NCBI GenBank assembly: GCA_964631325.1
Contig: CAZVWJ010000009.1
Span: forward strand, 1 to 64,000
Direction of reading: 5' to 3'
From: CAZVWJ01 sp964631325
GTDB lineage: Bacteria; T1Sed10-126
Length of the DNA: 64,000 bases
This document shows, piece by piece, positions 1 to 6,944 of the stretch. A program made the position numbers and the translations under genes. The notes under the pieces were generated by a model. That model did no database searches. It worked only from the letters and a program-made list of their open reading frames with translations, and was not told the DNA's origin. Each line of letters begins with the position of its first letter. Within the stretch, counting starts at the first letter, position 1.

Positions 1-55
1 CACAATTGCCCAACGGATTTTAAGTCCGTAGCGTCTGCCATTCCGCCACCCCGGC
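1..55 (-). tRNA. tRNA-Leu (UAA), 3' part cut off by window edge
   Basis: Read on the minus strand, the gene starts with the acceptor GCCGGGG followed by TGGCGGAA, the D-arm form usual in tRNA-Leu. The anticodon stem ACGGA/TCCGT encloses a loop with anticodon TAA, so it reads UUA leucine codons. The long variable arm, T arm and acceptor 3' strand lie outside the window. The identity is firm because the D arm and anticodon loop are complete. Confidence 0.9.
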
Positions 56-173
56 TTAAAGTTGATTGATGGGTAAGAGAAGCCGAGCTTCCAATTTAGT
101 GAGTAAGATTATAAAATTTTTCTCCTGACATTGAAAGAATTTCTAAGCTAAATGAAAAGAGGTTGGGAAAACA

Positions 174-1025
174 ATGAAAATAGCGTGGTTAGCAGATTTT
201 GGCAGTGATGAACACCCGGGAGGTGCTCAAATCACTAATGACATCTTTATTGAAAAATCACCCGAAAATTTTGAAATAGACACTTACTATAAGAAAAACT
301 TTACTGATTTCAGTCCGGGGGATTATGACCTGGTGGTACTCAATGACGTCCATCATTTACCTGAAGATATATTAAGTAAAATCATTGATAGAGGCCGGTA
401 TATTAAATTTGAGCACGCCTGGCAGGGGGTAGAAGAACTGGGAAATAAATTTCCCGAGTTGTATAAAAGATCAGCCGGTAATATTTTTCTTTCCCCGCTG
501 GCCCGTAATTTTTACCGGATGAATGATATTTTGCCGGAAGATAGCTCAAAATCTGTCTGTGCTAATTCTCCCATCGAGCCTTTTTTTCAGAATATTGTTC
601 CGTTTGAACAGCGCCGCCCCGAAAATATTTGTATTTACACGGGAGAAATTGTGAAGCATAAGCTGGCCCGGCTGCTGGACTGGCTGGATGACAATGAGAA
701 TTTCCTCGTTGAGCTTTACGGTTTTGACACCGGTTATTTGTCGACTATTCGAAAACATCCTCAGTGTCGGTACGTGGGATATTGTCCCCACGAAGTGCTC
801 CCCATGGTCTTAAATCAGTACAAATATTTCGTTCACTTTCCCCGGCTTGAGCCGTTTGGACGCAGTACGGCGGAAGCTTATCTATGTGGCTGTGAAATCA
901 TTGCAAACGACCGGATAGGTTTTTTAAGTTACGATTGGGATTTCCAGGATTACCAGGCGGTTAGAAAACGGTTAGTTGAAGAAGCTCCGCAAAATTTTTG
1001 GAGCAAGGTGAAAGAATTTATGTGA
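174..1025 (+). CDS. GT4-like glycosyltransferase
   Basis: This 283-residue protein is probably a cytoplasmic glycosyltransferase with a GT-B fold acting on a surface polysaccharide. The N-terminus (MKIAWLADFG, then a PGGAQ loop) looks like the first Rossmann strand and glycine loop of the GT4 family. The C-terminal part has a PRLEPFGRSTAEAYLCG segment, which matches the acidic EX7E-type donor-sugar motif (E-PFGR-x-x-A-E-A) of group 1 glycosyltransferases. At 283 residues it is shorter than the usual 350-400, so the acceptor domain is reduced. The start ATG follows a weak GAGG. It is isolated between tRNA-Leu and a MITE-like repeat, but the sulfotransferase and GT2 genes nearby suggest a polysaccharide-modification neighbourhood. 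The specific donor and acceptor cannot be told. Confidence 0.75.
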   Translation: MKIAWLADFGSDEHPGGAQITNDIFIEKSPENFEIDTYYKKNFTDFSPGDYDLVVLNDVHHLPEDILSKIIDRGRYIKFEHAWQGVEELGNKFPELYKRSAGNIFLSPLARNFYRMNDILPEDSSKSVCANSPIEPFFQNIVPFEQRRPENICIYTGEIVKHKLARLLDWLDDNENFLVELYGFDTGYLSTIRKHPQCRYVGYCPHEVLPMVLNQYKYFVHFPRLEPFGRSTAEAYLCGCEIIANDRIGFLSYDWDFQDYQAVRKRLVEEAPQNFWSKVKEFM

Positions 1026-1047
1026 TTGTTTAACGGTTTCAGTAAAA

Positions 1048-1175
1048 GCAAATCATACCCCCTTTGAAGCTCATTCTTGTAGCCGTCCAGGCTACTCTGA
1101 GGGTTACATTTTCAAAATTGGCTCATCCTGAGCCTTGAAAATGTAAAAATCCGCTTTAAAGAGGTCATAATTTGC
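1048..1175. repeat. MITE-like element with 23-bp terminal inverted repeats
   Basis: The 128-bp stretch begins GCAAATCATACC and ends GGTCATAATTTGC. Its two 23-bp ends are inverted copies with 18 matching positions. Nested inside is a perfect 12-bp stem, TTACATTTTCAA (1104-1115) with TTGAAAATGTAA (1135-1146), and within that a GGCTCA/TGAGCC hairpin. No coding capacity is visible. The structure is that of a small non-autonomous transposable element or a foldback repeat. I saw no second copy in the window, and no clear target-site duplication. Confidence 0.6.
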
Positions 1176-1237
1176 AGTCTAATGAAATATGAGGATTTGG
1201 CGTTGAACAGTTACGAATTTATGTAAAGGTTGAGTGA

Positions 1238-2071
1238 ATGTTTTTGCGTATTTTAGGTTATCTTATGGCTGTTATTTTGATTTTTGCGGTGGTTATCTGG
1301 CTCTATGTCCGGTTCCAGGAGAAATGGGGGATTTTTCATCCGAGTGGTTATGAGCGGACCTGGTTTGAACAGGTTTCGCAGTTTTCTGAGGAACTGGAGC
1401 CGGTTGAGTTTGAGGCTGGGGATGGAGTCAACCTGACGGGGATCTGGCGAGCAGGCAGGGAAAGAAGTCCGGCAATAATATTTTTTCATGGTAACGCGGG
1501 TAATATTACCAGCCGGTTATGGTGGTTTGAACTCGTGGTTCCAGAGGGCTGGTCGGCCCTGCTGTTTGATTATCGCGGTTATGGTTTATCGGCCGGCAAA
1601 CCCGGTGAAGAGGGGTTGTATAAAGACGTAGAAGGAGCAGTTAATTATGTTCGAGGTCGACAGGAAGGTAAAATATATCTCCATGGTAAATCGTTAGGTA
1701 CAGTGATGGCGGCCCGGGGGACGAGGGAGTCTGAAGTGGCGGGTGTAATTCTGGAAAGCGGTTTCCCCGACGCAGTCTCAATGGCCCATACTATTTTGCC
1801 TTTGCCGGGAATAAGATACTTCATGACTGTCCGGCTGGAGTTGGTCAAATATATCCGCCAGGCGGAACGTCAACACGGTAATTTTTCGAAATTAGTTGTT
1901 CACGGGACCAAGGACAGGATTGTGCCGTTTCACCTGGGGAAACAACTCTACCGGCAATTGTCCGTTCCTAAGGAAAAATGGTTTATTGAAGGAGCCGGCC
2001 ACAATGACCTGGTAGAGGTGGCCGGGGAAGCTGAATACTCGCGCAGAATACGTCAATTTCTAAAGGATTGA
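1238..2071 (+). CDS. membrane-anchored alpha/beta hydrolase (S33/BEM46-like)
   Basis: This 277-residue serine hydrolase is held in the inner membrane by one N-terminal hydrophobic helix (about residues 3-24). The order of motifs is that of the alpha/beta hydrolase fold: oxyanion loop FFHGNAGN, nucleophile elbow HGKSLG with the catalytic serine, acid HGTKDRIVPF, and histidine GAGHNDL. This combination is typical of the BEM46/ABHD13-like group, whose substrates are mostly unknown esters or lipids. A GG-rich AAAGG lies upstream of the ATG. The downstream sulfotransferase gene starts immediately after its stop, so the two are probably co-transcribed. The family is firm; the substrate is unknown. 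Confidence 0.8.
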   Translation: MFLRILGYLMAVILIFAVVIWLYVRFQEKWGIFHPSGYERTWFEQVSQFSEELEPVEFEAGDGVNLTGIWRAGRERSPAIIFFHGNAGNITSRLWWFELVVPEGWSALLFDYRGYGLSAGKPGEEGLYKDVEGAVNYVRGRQEGKIYLHGKSLGTVMAARGTRESEVAGVILESGFPDAVSMAHTILPLPGIRYFMTVRLELVKYIRQAERQHGNFSKLVVHGTKDRIVPFHLGKQLYRQLSVPKEKWFIEGAGHNDLVEVAGEAEYSRRIRQFLKD

Positions 2072-2998
2072 TTGGAGATGAACGGAAAAGAACTGTTAGA
2101 GTTGTATCCCGATGAATACCTTGAGGGAGCCGAAGAAGAGCGGCTGGGAAAATTAGCTGAGTGTGAAAACGAAGCTGAATTTGAAGAGAAACTTCGAAAT
2201 TTTGCCCGTCGCAGTTACCCGACCTGGATTTACGGTCTGCCGCGGACCGGTTCGTCCTGGTTGATCAAGTATTTTTTCGGGACACTTTTTCAGCCGGCTT
2301 ACAAGGAACCCTGGGATTTTATTCAATGTGGTTCAACCGGTTGGTCTGTAGATAAGATTAATACAAATTTCTCGCATGAACACCCCCGGCCGGAGCTGAT
2401 GAAACAGCTTGAGCTAATTGATCCTCCATTGGATCGATTGTGTCTGGCTGTCCATAAGAAATTTGTATTTAAATACCTGTTTGATTTTTACCTGGTGCCT
2501 CAGTTACTGACTTTATACCCGCGTTCGCGGTTCATCTGGTTAACCCGGGATGGACGGGACCAGGTGGATTCATTTTGTGACCCGGTTGAAGATCACTGGC
2601 CCCAGATTAAAAGTGAATTTTTAGGCGAAGAAAAAAGAAAACGGTTTACAGAAGCTACTTCTCGCTTTGTTAATTTTACAAGCATCCAGGGGGGACACCT
2701 GTGAAATAATCAAGAGCGAATATTTCGGATTAAATACGAAGGTTTTACCCGGAATTTTCAAGAAGAGGCTGAGAAGGCGTTAAAATTCACCGGGATCGAT
2801 GTAGAAACGGCCAAATTGAAAGAACTGGAGGAAAATTTTGATGCCCGGCATGGAATGTGGGAAGACTGGGAGGACTGGCAGCGAGATTTATTCTGGAAAA
2901 CCGAAGCACTCCAGTTTAACAAGATGAATGGTTACGGTCGCGGTGCCCCCGATTCTGAATATGTATGGACGAGACCTTTTCCAGGGGAACTCAGTTAA
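2072..2998 (+). pseudogene. sulfotransferase interrupted by an in-frame TGA
   Basis: The reading frame encodes a PAPS-dependent sulfotransferase of about 308 residues. The 5'-phosphosulfate loop is seen as GLPRTGSSWL (about residue 55) and the 3'-phosphate loop as SRFIWLTRDGRDQVDSF (about residue 150). A TGA at 2702-2704 splits it. The frame then stays open to the TAA at 2996-2998 and continues with a typical FRIKYEGFTRNF segment, equivalent to the 'RYEDL' region, and a plausible C-terminus. A single base change (TGG to TGA) would explain it. TGA is used as a normal stop elsewhere in the window, so recoding is unlikely. The likely start is TTG 2072, right after the hydrolase stop, with AAAGGA upstream; ATG 2078 is the alternative. 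It is probably a recent pseudogene, or a base-calling error. Confidence 0.75.
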
Positions 2999-3000
2999 AA

Positions 3001-4497
3001 TCAGCTAACCTGTTTTTCGAGGCGCTCAACAGTTTTATTGTTTCGGGCGAGGTTGAGAATTCTCCGTTTAGGCCCCCACATCCGTCGAAAAATCTCTTGA
3101 TTTTTCCGAGAAGTTTCACTGCGGTTGTAGTCGTAGTGATCCGTTTCCTGGGCATTTCCAGTGTATGTTTGAACTTCGGCCAGCTCGCCGGGAACAACGC
3201 TAAACCAATTGGCTTTGCGGAGCGCCCAGTGCAGGGAAAGATCCACCTGGCCGTAAAGTTCAAATCTGTCTGAGTCCCAGCCCCCGGCTTCAACAAGAGC
3301 TTGTTTTCGGACTGCCAGACAGTAGCCGGCAAGGAAGGTAACTGGAACAGTGAGACTTGGAAACCAGATTTTCTGGACCCAGTGGTCGTCCCGATCAGAA
3401 TCATGGATCACTCCAAAAGGACCAGTGGCACCAATTCGGGGGTGGAGTTTAAAGGGTCGAAGCAGGATTTCAAGCCAGTTGTCATTGGTGATTACGGAAT
3501 CGTTATCCAGGTAAATTATTGTTTCCTCGGTGACGTGCTTTAAGGCGGCGTCGCAGGCGCCGGGCTTTCCCAGATTTTCCGGGAGGCGAACGTGTTTCAG
3601 CCGGGATATTTTCTTTTCCATTGAGGTCAGTTTTTGCGGCGTTTCATCAGTGGAATTGTTGTCCATAACAAGTATTTGTTCAACTTGTGGGAGAGGGTGA
3701 CTCAGCACAGAGTCAAGACAGCGTTCGGTTAAATCCCAGCGGTTCCAGGCAATTATTACCAGGGAAACCGGTGCGGGAGAGGTTAGAGCTCTTGTGCGGT
3801 CTGACTCGGTATAGAGAGTGTTGATTCCCGGGGCGGAGATGAGAAATAGCTCCAGGATATCCAGAATTTTTTCATAAATATAGGTGGGTGAGAACAGTTT
3901 ATCAAGGGACTGGCCCAGATCTGTCCGGGGCTGGTTTTTTCGAAATTCTTTTAACATTAAGCTCAGCCATGGACCGGGAGCGGTGTCGCAGGCCAGCAAA
4001 CGGGTAAAGAGGTCCGGTGAGACCAGGGTAATAAAATCCGTAAGAACCGGAGCAAATTGGTCTGTTCCCCGGGCGGCCAGTTCCAATATTTTATGGCCGG
4101 TGGTGGCAAAACTTAAGTTGAGTTTTCCGGTTGAAGTAAGTTTGGTTAAATCAATTTTGCGGAGAAGTTGCTGGAAAACTTGCGGATCCGATTCCACGTA
4201 AATGAGCGGACGATTATCGAGTTGATTCAGTAGATAAGGGAGTTCCCGAGGAGTTCGGAGTCCCCAGACAAGGGCGCCGCCTGAATTTTTTAGCTTGTTT
4301 ATTCGGTTCCGGTGAAGAGTCTGATACCAGTCAGGTTTAACGGGAAAACTACAGTAATTATCGTTGCCCAGTGGAACTTTGAATCGCTCGGGCCCAGCCT
4401 GGGGGAGTGATTTATTGTTCCTGGCCTCAAGGTAAGCTTCCCAGCTCTGGGGATAATTTTCCTGGAGGTAAGACTTATTTTTTTCATACGTATTCAC
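3001..4497 (-). CDS. two-domain GT2 glycosyltransferase
   Basis: The C-terminal half (from about residue 230) is a family 2 glycosyltransferase with a GT-A fold. It shows VSLVIIAWNRWDLTERCL, the first metal/nucleotide loop LVMDNNSTDET, and the YLDNDSV motif equivalent to DxD. The N-terminal 200 residues are not a standard GT. Segments such as GALVWGLRTPRELPYLL and IYVESDPQVF faintly recall the domain before the DUF115 region of flagellin-modifying Maf proteins, but this is weak. GTG 4497 is preferred because AAGGTG precedes it by six bases; GTG 4506 is the alternative. It is convergent with the broken sulfotransferase, with only two bases between the stops. The acceptor is unknown. Confidence 0.78.
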   Translation of the reverse strand: MNTYEKNKSYLQENYPQSWEAYLEARNNKSLPQAGPERFKVPLGNDNYCSFPVKPDWYQTLHRNRINKLKNSGGALVWGLRTPRELPYLLNQLDNRPLIYVESDPQVFQQLLRKIDLTKLTSTGKLNLSFATTGHKILELAARGTDQFAPVLTDFITLVSPDLFTRLLACDTAPGPWLSLMLKEFRKNQPRTDLGQSLDKLFSPTYIYEKILDILELFLISAPGINTLYTESDRTRALTSPAPVSLVIIAWNRWDLTERCLDSVLSHPLPQVEQILVMDNNSTDETPQKLTSMEKKISRLKHVRLPENLGKPGACDAALKHVTEETIIYLDNDSVITNDNWLEILLRPFKLHPRIGATGPFGVIHDSDRDDHWVQKIWFPSLTVPVTFLAGYCLAVRKQALVEAGGWDSDRFELYGQVDLSLHWALRKANWFSVVPGELAEVQTYTGNAQETDHYDYNRSETSRKNQEIFRRMWGPKRRILNLARNNKTVERLEKQVS

Positions 4498-4648
4498 GTT
4501 TTTCACCTTACTTTTAGATTATAAATTGTAGGTGTAATTATATTTATCGTCGGATTAGGATAAAATATAAGGAAGATACGGAGACCAGAAAATTTGGTGT
4601 TAAATTTCAGAGAAACCCGATAAAATTTATAAAGTTTATGTCTGAAAT

Positions 4649-4723
4649 GCGCCCGTAGCTCAGTCCGGACAGAGCAGCGGCCTTCTAAGCCGCCTGTCGC
4701 AGGTTCGAATCCTGCCGGGCGTA
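4649..4723 (+). tRNA. tRNA-Arg (UCU)
   Basis: A complete cloverleaf can be drawn: acceptor GCGCCCG/CGGGCGT (one G-U pair), D arm GCTC...GAGC, anticodon loop with TCT, and T arm GCAGG-TTCGAAT-CCTGC. The anticodon UCU reads AGA and AGG. CCA is not encoded. It is the first of three tRNA genes on this strand. Confidence 0.93.
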
Positions 4724-4836
4724 TTTAAAGCAAGTTCTGGGTTAAGTTCAAATGCAAAACTCAAATAAAAAAATAGTGGAGCCTCAGAGTTGAATATTCA
4801 TAATTTGTGCTGTTTTATGCTATAATAAATAAATAG

Positions 4837-4915
4837 CGGGCAGTGGCGTAGCTTGGCTTAACGCGCCTGCTTTGGGAGCAGGAGATCCCCGGTTCGAATC
4901 CGGGCTGCCCGACCA
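4837..4915 (+). tRNA. tRNA-Pro (UGG)
   Basis: The acceptor CGGGCAG pairs with CTGCCCG, the anticodon loop carries TGG, and the T arm is CCCCGG-TTCGAAT-CCGGG. CCA is encoded at 4913-4915. A TATAAT box lies at 4821-4826, just upstream. The 3' end from 4884 to 4920 is duplicated downstream at 5164-5200, which marks this gene as an integration target. Confidence 0.95.
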
Positions 4916-4920
4916 ATAAA
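4884..4920 (+). repeat. left copy of a 37-bp direct repeat (tRNA-Pro 3' end, att-like)
   Basis: This segment covers the T arm, the acceptor 3' strand and CCA of tRNA-Pro plus five bases (ATAAA). An exact copy lies at 5164-5200. Duplicated tRNA 3' ends are the usual mark of site-specific integration, where the arriving element restores the tRNA gene. Here only about 243 bp lie between the copies. Confidence 0.8.
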
Positions 4921-5163
4921 ACAGTTCTGAGTTCTGGGTTCTGAGTTCTGGGTTAGGAAAAATCAAGGAAGGGGATCTCCAGGGAGTCTGAGGGAGCATT
5001 CCCTCAGGAACTCAGCCACAGGAGGTGGCGTGGGGGAGCAGCGATCCAGCACTCAATCGGGAGTTACTAGTCCAAGACGTTGCCAGAACTGGATCCCCCC
5101 GATTAAGTGCTGGAGAGCGTTGAGGGGGAGCAAGTGTTCCCTCTCAAAAAGCAGGAGGCGCCG
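4921..5163 (+). mobile_element. small hairpin-rich element between tRNA-Pro 3'-end copies
   Basis: The 243 bp between the two 37-bp repeats hold no convincing gene. They start with a 14-bp tandem duplication (GTTCTGAGTTCTGG at 4924-4937 and 4938-4951). A 64-bp hairpin repeat follows at 4984-5047, with a relative beside tRNA-Thr at 32709-32772. Next comes a foldback, CCAGCACTCAATCGGG (5046-5061) against CCCGATTAAGTGCTGG (5098-5113), 15 of 16 paired. It could be the remnant of a larger integrated element after deletion, or a non-autonomous element that uses tRNA ends. An ORF of 92 codons spans it but runs into tRNA-His and is not credible. Confidence 0.55.
4984..5047 (+). repeat. 64-bp dispersed hairpin repeat, copy 1
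   Basis: It contains a GAGGGA-gcat-TCCCTC hairpin, a second hairpin around GCCAC/GTGGC, and ends with GTGGGGGAGCAG. A diverged copy of the same length and layout lies at 32709-32772. Both copies sit next to tRNA genes. Confidence 0.6.
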
Positions 5164-5200
5164 GATCCCCGGTTCGAATCCGGGCTGCCCGACCAATAAA
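5164..5200 (+). repeat. right copy of the 37-bp tRNA-Pro 3'-end repeat
   Basis: This is an exact copy of 4884-4920, including the encoded CCA and the following ATAAA. It has no anticodon arm or D arm, so it is not a tRNA gene. It lies 14 bp before tRNA-His and looks like the displaced original 3' end (attR-like). Confidence 0.8.
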
Positions 5201-5214
5201 TCATTTAAATTTAT

Positions 5215-5288
5215 GGTGGCCGTAGCTCAGTTGGTAGAGCACTCGGTTGTGGTCCGAGTTGTCGCCGGTTCGAGTCCGGTCGGCCACC
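5215..5288 (+). tRNA. tRNA-His (GUG)
   Basis: The acceptor GTGGCCG pairs with CGGCCAC, and the extra G-1 at 5215 faces C73 at 5288, the identity element of tRNA-His. The anticodon loop is TTGTGGT with GTG. The T arm is GCCGG-TTCGAGT-CCGGT. CCA is not encoded. A T-run (TTTTTT) follows at once and may end transcription. Confidence 0.94.
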
Positions 5289-5343
5289 CCTTTTTTATGT
5301 ACTTTTGAGGAAAAAATGTGAAGTGGTAAAAGGCTGGTCTGTA

Positions 5344-6021
5344 CTATTTTTTTGTTTCCCGGTCTTCCTTGGCGCGCTGCCACTGGTCGCGAGCCAATTT
5401 TTCCATTTTCTTATGATAGTGGCGGTCCGGATGTTCAACGACCCGGCTAAACCATTGAACAGCTTCCTCAGGTTCCCCCGTTCGCCGGTAAAGTTCACCG
5501 ACCAGATAGAGAATGGAAATCTCATTCAGGTTGCCGGCGAAACTCTTTTCTTCTTCGTAGGCCTGCTGGTAGTATTTGCGTGCTTCCTTGAGCATCCGGC
5601 TCTCCCGATGGCTGGAGGTATACCGGTAACACCATCCGCGCCGTAAATACAGGGGACCGATTACGCTGGCTTTTTTCTCCCGGGCTTTAGCGTTTTTTAT
5701 TGCTTGCTGGTAGCACTCGGCCGCGGCTGCAGCATCCCGTTTTTCTCCGTAATCTCCCCCCTCCCACTCCTGGCAGACATGCTTAATAACCGGAACTTTT
5801 TCTTCGTCGGTGATTTCATCAAAGCGATCACGGCTGGTTGAAAACCCACATTTTGGACAGACTATGGGCGTATAGAAAAACGGGGGGTCCTGTTTGTAAT
5901 AGGGACAGAAATCACTGTCTTTTTCGTCCAGGACCGTTTTAGAGCTTTTTATCCGGAGAGAAGAGAATTCCCGGGAACAGATTGGGCATTCAAAATCCTG
6001 GGAGTAGTAGCGTCCGCTCAT
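5344..6021 (-). CDS. DUF2225 family protein
   Basis: This 225-residue protein matches DUF2225, a family of unknown function common in Firmicutes-like bacteria. Two CxxC pairs, FECPICSREF and VCPKCGFS, are separated by a region with DSDFCPYY, so the N-terminal 80 residues probably bind zinc. The rest is helical with TPR-like repeats (AAAECYQQAIKNA, ARKYYQQAYEEE, EEAVQWFSRVVEH), which suggests a protein-protein interaction surface. It follows a 78-codon gene by three bases and is probably in one transcript with it. No function can be stated. Confidence 0.8.
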   Translation of the reverse strand: MSGRYYSQDFECPICSREFSSLRIKSSKTVLDEKDSDFCPYYKQDPPFFYTPIVCPKCGFSTSRDRFDEITDEEKVPVIKHVCQEWEGGDYGEKRDAAAAAECYQQAIKNAKAREKKASVIGPLYLRRGWCYRYTSSHRESRMLKEARKYYQQAYEEEKSFAGNLNEISILYLVGELYRRTGEPEEAVQWFSRVVEHPDRHYHKKMEKLARDQWQRAKEDRETKK

Positions 6022-6024
6022 GGT

Positions 6025-6261
6025 TTATCCCTCGACTGCGTTTATGAGAGTCTCATATACCGGTTTATAGCAATTCGGAGACAACACCCCGAATAGACTT
6101 ATTTGTGCGTTCTGTGGGCTTGAGTAGGATTGCAAGGCGGAGTAATAGTTTTGTTGGTAAATGGAGACGTAGTCGGGATCCTGGCTGGAAGAAGAGCCGG
6201 GATAGGAACTTTGTAGGATTCCTGACGCCAATTGCGGAGAACTTGAAATTGATAACCCCAT
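6025..6261 (-). CDS. small hypothetical protein
   Basis: I do not recognise this 78-residue protein. It is rich in serine, tyrosine and glutamine (for example SSYPGSSSSQ and YQQNYYSALQSY) and has no membrane segment. It is accepted as real because a strong ribosome site, AAGGAGGCG, lies seven to eight bases before the ATG, and because it sits tightly between the nucleosidase-like gene and the DUF2225 gene on the same strand. The composition resembles a small secreted or structural protein, but no signal peptide is visible. Confidence 0.6.
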   Translation of the reverse strand: MGLSISSSPQLASGILQSSYPGSSSSQDPDYVSIYQQNYYSALQSYSSPQNAQISLFGVLSPNCYKPVYETLINAVEG

Positions 6262-6294
6262 TAGTCTCGCCTCCTTACCTTCTCATTTCTTAAC

Positions 6295-6933
6295 TTAACA
6301 CAAAATCAGCATAGATTCAATTATCTGGGCAAGTTTTTTGATAGCAGATTCCTGACGTTTTTTTGCCTCGGCGAAGGTTTTTGTCTCAAAGGAGTCAGAG
6401 ATTATTTTGAGGACGGCGAGGTTAGTTTCGTGCCCCCGTTTTTGTAGAGCCCGGTAGATTTTTAGGGCTTCTAGATCGACGGTTTCGGCTCCGAATTGCT
6501 GGTGTTTTTCTTTTCTTTTTCCGGGCCGGAGCACCGGTTTACACGCGGTCAAAAGTTGACCGGAAGTAAATTCAATTTTCCGTTTTTTTAACCCGGCTTT
6601 CAATTTGTTCAGTGGCTTTGTGGGGAGGGGAAAAGATTCGCCTGAGTCAGAAATTAACTCACGGGCGACAAAGGTGGTTTGGGGCGGTAAATTGTTGCTC
6701 AGGTCACCGGCCGTTCCCACATTCATTATTCCGGATTTTAGCCAGTCGGGCGGGAGCAGATCAAGGCGGTGATTTATCTCGGCTTGTTTTGCTCCCACCG
6801 GCAGTAAGTGATGGTTCCCCCGGTTACTATTCCAGCTATAAGCGGTTATGGAATCAAACTCCCGGGCGTCGGGAGCCGGAAGTATTTTTAGCAGAGGTTG
6901 AAATTCGCGGGGGTGGGCAAAAAGAAAAAGCAC
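6295..6933 (-). CDS. nucleoside phosphorylase/nucleosidase family protein
   Basis: This 212-residue protein has the marks of the nucleoside phosphorylase I / MTA-SAH nucleosidase fold. These are a glycine turn MNVGTAGDL in the central strand, AETVDLEA (the equivalent of VDMEA, which contacts the ribose), and KIISDSF, the equivalent of the catalytic R/K-x-x-SD motif. It probably splits a purine nucleoside or a related N-glycoside, but the base cannot be told. The start GTG 6933 has no clear ribosome site and lies 11 bases after the aminotransferase stop, so coupling by re-initiation is likely. A futalosine hydrolase or MTA nucleosidase role is possible. Confidence 0.68.
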   Translation of the reverse strand: MLFLFAHPREFQPLLKILPAPDAREFDSITAYSWNSNRGNHHLLPVGAKQAEINHRLDLLPPDWLKSGIMNVGTAGDLSNNLPPQTTFVARELISDSGESFPLPTKPLNKLKAGLKKRKIEFTSGQLLTACKPVLRPGKRKEKHQQFGAETVDLEALKIYRALQKRGHETNLAVLKIISDSFETKTFAEAKKRQESAIKKLAQIIESMLILC

Positions 6934-6944
6934 CGGTCGCGAGG

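Noticed and set aside
2702..2704. TGA reassigned to an amino acid, or selenocysteine
   Set aside because: Many clear genes in the window end in TGA, for example with ATGA overlaps (rplK-rplA, obgE-proB). Sulfotransferases have no known selenocysteine site, and I see no convincing stem-loop of the needed type right after the codon.
5030..5308. ORF of 92 codons across the tRNA-Pro repeat and tRNA-His
   Set aside because: It runs through the repeat copy and the tRNA-His gene, has no ribosome site, and its protein resembles no family.
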